From contig OW285192.1 in the NCBI GenBank assembly GCA_935421135.1, positions 5,437,501 to 5,501,500 of the forward strand: a stretch of DNA of 64,000 bases, in the 5' to 3' direction. Positions 35,373 through 47,550 of this stretch are shown piece by piece; the stretch's first letter is position 1; each line of letters starts with the position of its first letter. The notes under the pieces were generated by a model that did not search any database, had not been told where the DNA came from, and worked only from the letters and a program-made list of their open reading frames with translations. Position numbers and translations under genes: made by a program. This DNA is from Bugulina stolonifera (Eukaryota > Bryozoa > Gymnolaemata > Cheilostomatida > Bugulidae).

Positions 35373-38300
35373 GTAAGGAAAAACTGATAATTCTATTTAA
35401 TCCGCGAAGGTGTGTATTGTGATAAATTTAGTTCAGTTGACCCGTTGACCTTTAGTATGTGACTTTGGGGATTCATGCAAGTATTTATGCATTTCGATTC
35501 GTTGGCATGCTGGTATATCTTTTCTCTAGACATATTTACATCTTAGTGTGGTGCTGAGCTCATATCTGTAGCTATAGTTCTTGAGAAAGATTGTTACTAC
35601 AGAACTTTTCCAGTTCTGCGGTGGAGAAAAACGAGAGATGCAACCAGTAGCTATTTAAAACATAAAAAATAAAAACATCAAATTAACTCAGATCTGAAGA
35701 ATGGTTGAGGGGATGAAGGAAGAATTTGATAGTATTATTAACATGTTATAACTACTTATATGTATTTGAATAACTGGTAAATGGTTTGGACATTGTGGAT
35801 GTATTAAGCATAGAAATAATATACTTACACTGGAGTACATTAATTTGTGCAATTAAATTATGTTTTTGCTATAAGAACATGTCACAATTTACTAAGCTGA
35901 TAAATTTTGTACCACATTGAGATGGAAATACCTTGTGAGTGGATAACTCTTAAAGGGTGAATAGTTGAGGAACATAACAGGTAATTATTAAATAATAAAT
36001 ACATGTATGTAATATACATTGTATACATGTATATATATACACAGTTACTGGCATGCTGGTTCTTGCTCTTTATTAGGTTATAGTTTCTGATCTACATGTA
36101 AATAATGACAGTCTATGGCGTTCGTATTAGCCGAGTGTAATCACCTTTCACCTCAATCATAATATTTCATAAAATTCTGCCTAAAAATAGTATATAATTT
36201 ACACTTTGTAGGTAATATCGTAAGGCATATTAATGATTTCTTATGGGAAAAGATGTACCGTAGCAGTACTGGGGCTACCATGATCTCATCTTATCACGTG
36301 TATGTACCGAGATTAAATCGAGATACATTGCACATTTTATTGTACATACATGTAGGCTTGTACATAAAGCTAGAGTACATGTATCACTGCTATTAATTTA
36401 CTGTTATTGCATTTGTAATAACAGCATACCCAAAGTTATACATTTTGGTACTGAAGTACTAATAGCAATATGGAGTTATCTTCTATTGATTCCTTTATTG
36501 TTGTATTTACGGGCAGTTGTAAGCAGTGACATGAAAATTCATCCATGATGCTTTTGATGCATGGAATTTATTTTTGAGCAGTCAGAGACTTGTTTCATAT
36601 CCATGAAAATACCAGTCCCTAAATGGGTTTGAACCCGGGGCCTCTGTGGCGCCTAACTGCCTAGCACAGTGAACAGAACATGTTACCACTACACCAGCTC
36701 AGCAACCTTACGAAAGGAATCTTCACCGGTGACAGTGAGCAGTAGCGATGCTCTAAGCCAACTGCACAAAAGGCACCAACCACTATTATGGCCACCTTGC
36801 TACATATACAGGGTGTTAGGGAATTTGACCTTGTTTATATATAATTTAATCCACATGTAGTGCTGAGGAATGAAAGCACAGTAGATGCCTGATCACCGAT
36901 CATTTCGTATAAATTTATATTCCCAGAAAGAAACAAATTTTTCCGAATAGTGTAAAAGTAGAGTGAGGCTACTATTGCTTGAAGTCTAAATGTTAATCAC
37001 AGTTCTAGTTGAACACTGCGGGTCTAGTGTTGTTGCTTCACATGCAGCATTTGGGTGCATTGTGGGTATTGGTTTAAAAATTTCGAAGTGAATCTGTATA
37101 TATATTTACATACCTGTCACATACTTGCTGCCTCTCCCTCGCCCTACCTCCTCACCTACCTCCTCATCTACCTCCTCACCTACCTCCTCATCTACCTCCT
37201 CACCTACCTCCTCACCTACCTCCTCACCTACCTCTTCACCTACCTCCTCACCTACCTCGTCACCTACCTCCTCATCTACCTCTTCACCTACCTCCTCATC
37301 TACCTCCTCACCTACCTCCTCATCTACCTCCTCACCTACCTCCTCATCTACCTCCTCACCTACCTCCTCATCTACCTCCTCACCTACCTCCTCACCTACC
37401 TCCTCACCTACCTCGTCATCTACCTCCTCACCTACCTCTTCATCTACCTCGTCACCTACCTCCTCATCTACCTCTTCACCTACCTCCTCACCTACCTCTC
37501 CACCTACCTCCTCATCTACCTCTTCACCTACCTCCTCACCTACCTCGTCACCTACCTCCTCATCTACCTCTTCACCTACCTCCTCACCTACCTCTCCACC
37601 TACCTCCTCATCTACCTCCTCACCTACCTCCTCACCTACCTCCTCACCTACCTCCTCACCTACCTCTTCACCTACCTCTTCACCTACCTCCTCACCTACC
37701 TCTCCACCTACCTCCTCACCTACCTCTTCACCTACCTCCTCATCTACCTCTTCACCTACCTCCTCATCTACCTCTTCACCTACCTCCTCATCTACCTCCT
37801 CATCTACCTCCTCATCTACCTCCTCATCTACCTCTCCACCTACCTCCTCATCTACCTCTTCACCTACCTCCTCACCTACCTCCTCACCTACCTCCTCATC
37901 TACCTCCTCATCTACCTCCTCACCTACCTCTTCACCTACCTCCTCACCTACCTCTTCACCTACCTCCTCACCTACCTCTCCACCTACCTCCTCATCTACC
38001 TCCTCACCTACCTCGTCACCTACCTCCTCATCTACCTCTTCACCTACCTCCTCACCTACCTCTCCACCTACCTCCTCATCTACCTCCTCACCTACCTCCT
38101 CACCTACCTCTTCACCTACCTCTTCACCTACCTCCTCACCTACCTCTCCACCTACCTCCTCACCTACCTCTTCACCTACCTCCTCATCTACCTCTTCACC
38201 TACCTCCTCATCTACCTCTTCACCTACCTCCTCATCTACCTCCTCATCTACCTCCTCATCTACCTCCTCATCTACCTCTCCACCTACCTCCTCATCTACC

Positions 38301-41300
38301 TCTTCACCTACCTCCTCACCTACCTCGTCACCTACCTCCTCATCTACCTCTTCACCTACCTCCTCATCTACCTCCTCATCTACCTCCTCATCTACCTCCT
38401 CATCTACCTCTCCACCTACCTCCTCATCTACCTCCTCACCTACCTCCTCACCTACCTCTTCACCTACCTCCTCATCTACCTCTTCACCTACCTCCTCATC
38501 TACCTCTTCACCTACCTCCTCATCTACCTCCTCATCTACCTCCTCATCTACCTCCTCATCTACCTCTCCACCTACCTCCTCATCTACCTCTTCACCTACC
38601 TCCTCATCTACCTCTTCACCTACCTCCTCACCTACCTCTCCACCTACCTCCTCACCTACCTCTTCACCTACCTCCTCATCTACCTCTTCACCTACCTCCT
38701 CATCTACCTCCTCATCTACCTCCTCATCTACCTCCTCATCTACCTCTTCACCTACCTCCTCATCTACCTCTTCACCTACCTCCTCATCTACCTCCTCATC
38801 TACCTCCTCACCTACCTCCTCACCTACCTCTCCACCTACCTCCTCATCTACCTCTTCACCTACCTCCTCATCTACCTCCTCATCTACCTCCTCATCTACC
38901 TCCTCATCTACCTCTTCACCTACCTCCTCATCTACCTCCTCATCTACCTCCTCATCTACCTCCTCATCTACCTCTCCACCTACCTCCTCATCTACCTCTT
39001 CACCTATCTCCTCACCTACCTCCTCATCTACCTCTTCACCTACCTCCTCACCTACCTCTTCACCTACCTCCTCACCTACCTCCTCACCTACCTCCTCACC
39101 TACCTCTTCACCTACCTCCTCACCTACCTCCTCACCTACCTCCTCACCTACCTCTTCACCTACCTCTTCACCTACCTCTCCACCTACCTCCTCACCTACC
39201 TCTTCACCTACCTCCTCACCTACCTCCTCATCTACCTCCTCACCTACCTCTTCACCTACCTCCTCACCTACCTCCTCATCTACCTCCTCATCTACCTCCT
39301 CACCTACCTCCTCATCTACCTCCTCATCTACCTCCTCATCTACCTCCTCACCTACCTCTCCACCTACCTCTTCACCTACCTCCTCACCTACCTCCTCATC
39401 TACCTCCTCACCTACCTCTTCACCTACCTCCTCACCTACCTCCTCATCTACCTCCTCATCTACCTCCTCACCTACCTCCTCATCTACCTCCTCATCTACC
39501 TCCTCATCTACCTCCTCACCTACCTCTCCATCTACCTCTTCACCTACCTCTTCACCTACCTCCTCACCTACCTCCTCACCTACCTCTCCACCTACCTCCT
39601 CACCTACCTCTTCACCTACCTCCTCACCTACCTCCTCATCTACCTCCTCACCTACCTCTTCACCTACCTCCTCACCTACCTCCTCATCTACCTCCTCATC
39701 TACCTCCTCACCTACCTCCTCATCTACCTCCTCATCTACCTCCTCATCTACCTCCTCACCTACCTCTCCACCTACCTCTTCACCTACCTCCTCACCTACC
39801 TCCTCATCTACCTCCTCACCTACCTCCTCACCTACCTCCTCACCTACCTCCTCACCTACCTCCTCATCTACCTCCTCATCTACCTCCTCACCTACCTCCT
39901 CATCTACCTCCTCATCTACCTCCTCATCTACCTCCTCACCTACCTCTCCACCTACCTCTTCACCTACCTCCTCACCTACCTCCTCATCTACCTCTTCACC
40001 TACCTCCTCACCTACCTCTTCACCTACCTCCTCACCTACCTCTTCACCTACCTCCTCACCTACCTCCTCACCTACCTCCTCACCTACCTCTTCACCTACC
40101 TCCTCACCTACCTCCTCACCTACCTCCTCACCTACCTCCTCACCTACCTCCTCACCTACCTCCTCACCTACCTCTTCACCTACCTCCTCACCTACCTCTC
40201 CACCTACCTCCTCACCTACCTCTTCACCTACCTCCTCACCTACCTCCTCATCTACCTCCTCACCTACCTCTTCACCTACCTCCTCACCTACCTCCTCATC
40301 TACCTCCTCATCTACCTCCTCACCTACCTCCTCATCTACCTCCTCATCTACCTCCTCACCTACCTCCTCACCTACCTCCTCACCTACCTCCTCACCTACC
40401 TCCTCACCTACCTCCTCACCTACCTCCTCACCTACCTCCTCACCTACCTCTTCACCTACCTCCTCACCTACCTCCTCACCTACCTCCTCACCTACCTCCT
40501 CACCTACCTCCTCACCTACCTCCTCACCTACCTCCTCACCTACCTCCTCACCTACCTCCTCACCTACCTCTTCACCTACCTCCTCACCTACCTCCTCACC
40601 TACCTCCTCACCTACCTCTTCACCTACCTCTTCACCTACCTCTCCACCTACCTCCTCACCTACCTCTTCACCTACCTCCTCACCTACCTCCTCATCTACC
40701 TCCTCACCTACCTCTTCACCTACCTCCTCACCTACCTCCTCATCTACCTCCTCATCTACCTCCTCACCTACCTCCTCATCTACCTCCTCATCTACCTCCT
40801 CATCTACCTCCTCACCTACCTCTCCACCTACCTCCTCACCTACCTCCTCACCTACCTCCTCACCTACCTCCTCACCTACCTCCTCACCTACCTCTTCACC
40901 TACCTCCTCACCTACCTCCTCATCTACCTCCTCACCTACCTCCTCACCTACCTCCTCACCTACCTCTTCACCTACCTCTTCACCTACCTCTTCACCTACC
41001 TCTTCACCTACCTCTTCACCTACCTCCTCACCTACCTCTTCACCTACCTCTTCACCTACCTCCTCATCTACCTCTTCATCTACCTCCTCACCTACCTCCT
41101 CATCTACCTCCTCACCTACCTCCTCACCTACCTCCTCATCTACCTCTTCACCTACCTCCTCACCTACCTCCTCATCTACCTCCTCACCTACCTCCTCACC
41201 TACCTCCTCACCTACCTCTTCACCTACCTCTTCACCTACCTCTTCACCTACCTCCTCACCTACCTCTTCACCTACCTCCTCACCTACCTCCTCACCTACC

Positions 41301-44300
41301 TCCTCACCTACCTCTTCACCTACCTCTTCACCTACCTCTTCACCTACCTCCTCACCTACCTCCTCACCTACCTCTTCACCTACCTCCTCACCTACCTCCT
41401 CACCTACCTCCTCATCTACCTCTTCACCTACCTCCTCACCTACCTCCTCACCTACCTCCTCACCTACCTCCTCATCTACCTCTTCACCTACCTCCTCACC
41501 TACCTCCTCACCTACCTCCTCACCTACCTCCTCACCTACCTCTCCACCTACCTCTTCACCTACCTCTTCACCTACCTCCTCATCTACCTCTTCACCTACC
41601 TCCTCACCTACCTCCTCACCTACCTCCTCACCTACCTCCTCACCTACCTCTCCACCTACCTCCTCACCTACCTCTTCACCTACCTCCTCATCTACCTCTT
41701 CACCTACCTCCTCATCTACCTCTTCACCTACCTCGTCACCTACCTCCTCACCTACCTCCTCACCTACCTCTTCACCTACCTCCTCATCTACCTCCTCACC
41801 TACCTCCTCATCTACCTCCTCATCTACCTCTTCACCTACCTCCTCATCTACCTCTTCATCTACCTCTTCACCTACCTCTTCATCTACCTCTTCACCTACC
41901 TCCTCACCTACCTCTCCACCTACCTCCTCATCTACCTCCTCACCTACCTCCTCACCTACCTCTCCACCTACCTCCTCACCTACCTCCTCACCTACCTCAT
42001 CACCTACCTCCTCATCTACCTCCTCATCTACCTCCTCATCTACCTCCTCACCTACCTCTTCACCTACCTCTTCACCTACCTCTTCACCTACCTCTTCACC
42101 TACCTCTTCACCTACCTCTTCACCTACCTCTTCACCTACCTCTTCACCTACCTCTTCACCTACTTCTTCACCTACCTGTAAATACTAAATAACCACTTCT
42201 CTGCCGGAAACATATACCTGCATGTCTGATGTTTCCATGGCCTCACACCAAAACTTTTCCTAAAAAAATCTGCTCAAAGATAACGACGCGTCATCAGTCA
42301 GTTTTGCCCTGGTAGCCGTCTGGCCCTCACCCTTTTAGCAAATGTCATGTTAAAACCACATAAAACATTCACATAACTATCTAGTCTCACTATATTATAT
42401 TTTACAAAACACCTGTTATGAATGATGTAATTAAATTATTTATATATTTTTGACACGGACGAGTCATGTTTCGATACACAGATTTGAAAGTACCAGAAGT
42501 GAACACTCGAAACGGGCGATTGATGGATATTGGTCCACTGCAGTAATACTGAATGACCAGTCAGCCTGGTTCCCTAATGAGGCTGCCAGCTACTATAACC
42601 AACCCTGGTTTAGATTAAAACTATTTGAATTGGTACACGTCCATTCAGTGTCTGTACTTACAGGTAAAATTTGTTATGGTATACATGTACTTGTACTGCA
42701 GGTAAACTTTATTATGTGATACACTTGTACTGAAGGTAAACTCTATTCTATGATTATATTTCTGTTCTTATAGCTTTATGCTGCTGTATTATATACAAGC
42801 ACATGTAACCACTCCATCATTTGTGATTAATACTTTTACATGAAAATCATACTAGCATCGTCGTGTTTTGCTTCCTGTAGTTTCGAAACTGTTAGAATCA
42901 TATTGAACATACATAGTGTACATCTGTTGTGTAACCTTACTACTTGATTTGCTTCACATACATGTACATGGCACAGTGCAATAGGTGATATACAGTAATA
43001 TGTAATTTCAAGTGCATGACAGCACATTATGTATAATGTTTAGCTAATACTGTTTCACAGGTGGAAGTGCGTGTACAATGGATATACCAAATGATTTCTC
43101 TATATACATCAGCACTAATGATATAGCTAGGTACAAATCATTCGAAGAGGCAAAAAAATATGAGCGATATATTGGAGACGGCTCAGCTTTTTGTGGTAAA
43201 CAGTGTATTTTATTGCAACTTTTATTGTAATATGAGCAATTTAAATGCAAGATGTACATGTATGAAATATCTTTAGAACCTAATGAATGATTCTAAATTT
43301 GCTAGTTTTCTCCAAATAAATATTATCTACATTCGTCAGCCATGTCGAGGACTGTGCTACAATGGCGCAGAGACTCTAATACCATATTGGCTTTGTTTGT
43401 TTGTCTATTTATTTGTCCATGTATTAGAGAACATAGGGAGCAATCCAAAGGAGGTAATGATTTGGTGCAGGACGAAAACAGTCAATAGAAAACAGTCTGT
43501 TCAAACCACACCTCCATATAGTTCAAATATACGAAGATATTGGCCTTGTAACAGCAATGTCAACTGAATTAGGTGCAGTAGAGGCAAACTAGTTGGTATT
43601 TAAACACCCGACCTTCAGATTCATATGAGCTATCTCGGCACCCATAGATTAAAGTGATCTGCTGTATTGAGCAGACTAAACTGAGTGTCAAGCTTGTAGA
43701 ATGCAATGATGGATTACGTGGGTGTATATGCACTGTAGGTATGGTGAATTTCATATACACTGGCAGAAAGCCACATGGAGATCGTTGTGATAGAAGAATC
43801 AAGGACTTTATCACAAACATCTGCTACCAATCTCGTAGCAGCACGGCTTTGATGACCCCGCCATCCCACCAACCCTTCAATCATAATGGTATGCTGGAGG
43901 CATCGTGATACAGTTTATGAGGAAATAGTAATAACTGTGCTGTGCATGCTGTAATGTAACAACGTCCAACACATACATGTACAAATAATGGGGTCGTCTT
44001 ATAAAACCACAGGTCCATGCATACTTGTATGTATCCTAAATGTGATATAGTACAGTCATGTAATTGTGTTACACTGTGAATCTGTTGTTTACTACATTGA
44101 TACAGATTGTGTTAACTTTTGTAGAATATATTTTGGAGGCAAAGCAAGGAAAATCACTGACTGTGAACTGTTGGAAGCCGATGTGGCAAATAGATGTTAT
44201 GTTAGCCTACTGGTCATTGGTTAGTTAAAACTGCTTTTTTTACATTATATACATGTAGATGTTATATTAGTTTACTAATTCGCCATATATACAGTTGATT

Positions 44301-47300
44301 GGCTGTTTTCATACAGGACAATGGCTGTACTTCCAATATGACAGAAAAGGCAAGGTCAGTGTTCCAATACTTCACAGCATATACTGTGCAGACAAACATC
44401 AAGGATGGCTACTTGGTAGATGAGAAATGTGGTGCGAAAGAGGACATCAGTGGAGCCACTTTCCATATTTACTTTAGGTGTTTAATCAGAGGTAAGGACT
44501 AATCATTAACATCAACATAAATAGCGCATGCATAGTTTTATGTTCATTGACTTCTGTTATCTCTGAATTGTTGTTTTAGAGCCGAATGATTGCAGCAACT
44601 TCCAGACAGTCACTCACAATAAAAGTATATCAACTGGTACCTACACTTCACCCATAGTATCACTAACTACACTTCCAGCTATGACTACCTGGACGCTGTG
44701 TCTTTGGATAAAAGTCTTCACTCTCTCTTTCAATACAGAACAAACAATTGTTGAAATACGAGATACAGCTAATAGTTCAAGTGAGATGAATATTTAAAAT
44801 ATTGTTTTACACCAATTTATATCTTCAATAAGCTTTCTGCCAATTTAACCCATCGGGTAGTGTGAGTTGTCCAATGTGTTTCAACTAACTGAGGCCTAAT
44901 AAGTGACATAGACTGAGGTCTAATAAGTGACATAGACTGAGGTCTAGTAAGTGCCATAGACTGAGGTCTAATAAGTGACATAGACTGAGGTCTAATAAGT
45001 GACATAGACTGAAGTCTAATATGTAATATAGACTGAGGTCTAGTAAGTGGCATAGACTGAGGTCTAATAAGGGATATAAACTGAGGCCTAATAAGTGACA
45101 TAGACTGAGGTCTGATAAGTGACATAGACTGAGGTCTGGCTAGTGATATAGACTGAGGTCTGATAAGTGACATAGACTGAGGTCTGGCTAGTGATATAGA
45201 CTGAGGTCTGATAAGTGACATAGACTGAGGTCTGGCTAGTGATATAGACTGAGGTCTGATAAGTGACATAGACTGAGGTCTAGTAAGTGCCATAGACTGA
45301 GGTCTAGTAAGTGTCATAGACTGAGGTCTTGTAAGTGACATAGACTGAGGTCTGATAAGTGACATAGACTGAGGTCTGGCTAGTGATATAGACTGAGGTC
45401 TAATAAGTGACATAGACTGAGGTCTGGCTAGTGATATAGACTGAGGTTTAATAACTGACATGATTTTTTAGTTTACTGATTGAAGGGGTGATAATGAGTT
45501 GGAGTCTTGCTGCCAAGTAGGAAGACTATCTAGAAAGTTTCATTAGCAAGTAGGGCAACTCTAGAGCTCATGGAAACACAGACGATTAGGTCAAATACCG
45601 ATTAGGTTAAATAACATAATGCATTTTGCTGTCATAGATGATTTGTACCAAAATAACTCCTGCAAAATTTTAGAAATAAAGATATCTATTGATCAAAGAG
45701 GTACTTTATATCTCAAAATTGGTCCCGAGAGAGCAAAAATATCGACTCCAAAGACGATCATTCTGTGGCACCAGTTATGTGTGGCTTGTATAGAGAGGTC
45801 AGGCACCACACCACAGTATGGGATGGGTAAGTTTGTTAACTGTTGTAACCTAATGCAAGAAGTTCTACTGTAACTAACATCAGCTGTAGGGAATGATTCT
45901 AAATATTATTCGGTTATGCGATTTTTAGCTGCATATTGGGATCAGGTACAGCTGACTGAAAACATGCTTAAAGGAAAACTTGACCCTGTTCTTAGAGCTA
46001 TGCTGCGTATATCATCAGGCAGTTCTGTACATCTCTTGGGAAGCAAGTTTGATGGAAGTATTGCTGGCGTTAGCATATGGGATGCACGTACGTACTAAAC
46101 TCGAGGTTTTTACTGAGCGCTGTGTCACGTTGTGCAGTACTTCATTACGGGCTACTGCTACTGCTATTGTTATGTTGCTATGCTTCTCATTGGTTACCTC
46201 AGTAGAATGACGAATATTCAAGCATATATACAAGTATATACATATCATTATAGCCTTAGGAGCTAACGGTGTGAGTAGATACATTCCTTGTGATGGTTTT
46301 GGGACTCCCGTCTTTGTGATGAATTTCGATGAAGCCTCAACATTACCCAAAACTTTTCAGCTCAACCAAACAGACAGCCCTTACAGAATGAATATCTACT
46401 TTGGAAAGACATTCGAACCTGTAGTTGGTGAGTAATGACATCATGCTAATATTACTATCATGACTTGTGAACGTTGTCACTATCCATTTCAGTTTATTGA
46501 CTTTATGTGTTTGCTGACTGTACTTTGGCAACTTAACATGTAACCTGCCACTGTAGATGCAGTTTGAGGGTTTTAGTGTTTGCAGGGCCAAAATTATGCA
46601 ATAAAGTTGGATATTAACCAATTACCATCTCATGTTGCCTAACATGGTACATATAATTATAATATATTCGTGGCGCCAAACACAATTTTTTTACGTGGCT
46701 GCCCAAGAGTAGAGTTAGTCGAGGGGCCATCACGGCTCCTAGAGCCGGATATTATTATAGTTTGATATGGCACAGAGGAAAAACCTTCTTCGGGACGAAA
46801 ACCTCCAGGTCATTGGTGGGACTCGAACCCATGTCCTTGCAGATAACTTGCGTCATTGCTGCAAGACCAGAGTGTCTAGTACCTAGACCACTCGGCCATC
46901 AATACCACATTAATTATTAATAATCAGAATAAGAATAATTATAATTATAATGTACATGCTACTATTATATTATTATATTATTCTATTATTGTCCTGATGC
47001 TTTTATTTATAATAATATGTAACAGATTACATTGTTTTTGGGAAAAGATCAGAAGATCACGGCATTATTATTCATAGCATTGTTTCATCTAATATTTAAA
47101 CCTGTTACTAAGAACATGTAAATATTGCGTGTGTACATTGTATCAATAGATAGATTGGGGTTTCTCCCTGTAACACATCAAATTGCATAGGCTCACCACA
47201 TGATAATTTAGCTGGCATATTTATATAAATCTTCCTTCAATTTCACACATATTTTAGTAAATAGACTAAAACCATCAATAGCTGGAAGTCATGTGCTATT

Positions 47301-47550
47301 GATACGGCACTACAACAACAGACGGCAGGACAAGTTCGTTTCTGGTTCGATCATGCGTATAACAGAGATTAAAGTATCTCTTGCTTCCTTCGGATTTAAA
47401 AAAGAAGCGCTGACTCATTCGCCAAAGTTTCCTTTAACGCTACCAAGTCACATGATTGATGGGATGACTGAGATCAGTGATGATGCCGGAACAGTTGAGT
47501 ACCGTGTTTATGTGTCACGCTATGAGTATTATCAAGCGTATACAGTGTAA
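35288..47550 (+). CDS. Secreted lectin-like mosaic: fucolectin-like, SUEL-like and pentraxin/LamG domains
   Basis: A signal-peptide exon (35288-35372) is proposed as the start. Recognised exons are 42482-42663, 43061-43195, 44125-44219, 44317-44491, 44580-44780, 45638-45826, 45929-46087, 46254-46427 and 47258-47550. They join in phase over 1603 nt to a TAA stop, giving about 534 aa after the signal. The first two resemble a fucolectin/F5-8C domain (SKRAIDGYW, QPWFRLKLFE). The next two resemble a SUEL/galactose-binding lectin (GKSLTVNC, IDVMLAYWS, EKCGAKEDI, IYFRC). The next three carry pentraxin/LamG marks (WTLCLWIK, WHQLCVACIE, FDGSIAGVSIWDA). The C-terminal exons are not recognised. The role is inferred as carbohydrate binding outside the cell. 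The signal exon ends in phase 1 but exon 42482 needs two leftover bases, so an exon is missing or the donor at 35410 is used. Confidence 0.75.
35410..37135. other. Presumed first intron, left part
   Basis: No exon is seen. It contains a tRNA-like segment at 36620-36703 and many acatgta palindromes. Confidence 0.45.
36620..36703 (-). repeat. tRNA-derived SINE head or tRNA pseudogene
   Basis: Minus-strand gagctggtgtagtggtaac resembles an A box and gggttcaaaccc is a strong B box at tRNA spacing. A cloverleaf could not be completed confidently. Confidence 0.5.
37136..42176. repeat. Giant 12-bp minisatellite array, about 420 units
   Basis: About 5.0 kb of the unit tacctcctcacc with variants (ctc/ttc/gtc, acc/atc, ctccacc) and no indel, so frame is held throughout. 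The plus strand is almost free of G and has no AG dinucleotide. Higher-order blocks are visible: the 60-bp text at 39721 recurs exactly at 39901 (180-bp period). All three plus frames and one minus frame (Val-Gly/Asp-Glu-Glu) are open. The two ~1700-codon plus-strand frames (Tyr-Leu-Leu-Thr and Thr-Ser-Ser-Pro) are taken as artefacts of the unit length. Confidence 0.95.
42482..43195 (+). CDS. Fucolectin/F5-8C-like domain exons
   Basis: Exons 42482-42663 and 43061-43195. RFESTRSEHSKRAIDGYW and YYNQPWFRLKLFELVHV follow the pattern 'S...A.DG...W... PW..v.L' of the fucolectin family, followed by CTMDIPNDFSIYIS. The last strand of the fold is not clear. Confidence 0.6.
43739..43888 (+). CDS. Possible alternative exon (phase 1 to 1)
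   Basis: A 150-nt open segment lies between acceptor gcactgtag and donor gtatgc and encodes GRKPHGDRCDRRIKD. It would insert in frame between 43195 and 44125. No family resemblance, and inclusion breaks the proposed SUEL start, so it is only a candidate. Confidence 0.3.
44125..44491 (+). CDS. SUEL-type lectin-like exons
   Basis: Exons 44125-44219 and 44317-44491 join in phase 0, the only combination without stops. The pattern CE..GKSLTVNC, IDVMLAYWS, NGCT, DEKCGAKEDI and FRC resembles the sea-urchin egg lectin domain. The conserved YGR is replaced by YWS, so sugar binding is uncertain. Confidence 0.5.
44580..46087 (+). CDS. Pentraxin/LamG-like domain exons
   Basis: Exons 44580-44780, 45638-45826 and 45929-46087. 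TWTLCLWIKVFT, ILWHQLCVACIE, SGSSVHLLG and FDGSIAGVSIWDA reproduce strand motifs of pentraxins, including the paired Cys and the terminal Phe-x-Gly...Trp-Asp. Confidence 0.75.
44860..45456. repeat. 24-bp minisatellite in intron
   Basis: About 25 units of 'actgaggtctaataagtgac' plus 'atag' with ataagtgaca/ggctagtgat variants arranged as 48-bp dimers. The long minus-strand open frame over it (Arg-Pro-Gln-Ser-Met) is a repeat artefact. Confidence 0.9.
46796..46908 (-). repeat. tRNA-Leu-like SINE head or tRNA pseudogene
   Basis: Minus-strand ggtattgatggccgagtgg and gggttcgagtcccacc are class II tRNA features. The acceptor ends GGTATTG and CAATGACC pair with one bulge, and CTTGC/GCAAG could form the anticodon stem with a 9-nt loop. 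The oversized loop argues for a pseudogene or SINE. Confidence 0.5.

Noticed and set aside
37055..42188. Two ~1,700-codon plus-strand open frames (Tyr-Leu-Leu-Thr and Thr-Ser-Ser-Pro repeats) as giant proteins
   Set aside because: A 12-bp unit without stop triplets leaves all three plus frames open by chance. The entry codons are not ATG, and no AG acceptor exists in the open stretch of the Thr-Ser-Ser-Pro frame.
44817..45461. Minus-strand 214-codon frame (Arg-Pro-Gln-Ser-Met repeats)
   Set aside because: It is a translation of the 24-bp intronic minisatellite, on the strand opposite a well-supported gene.
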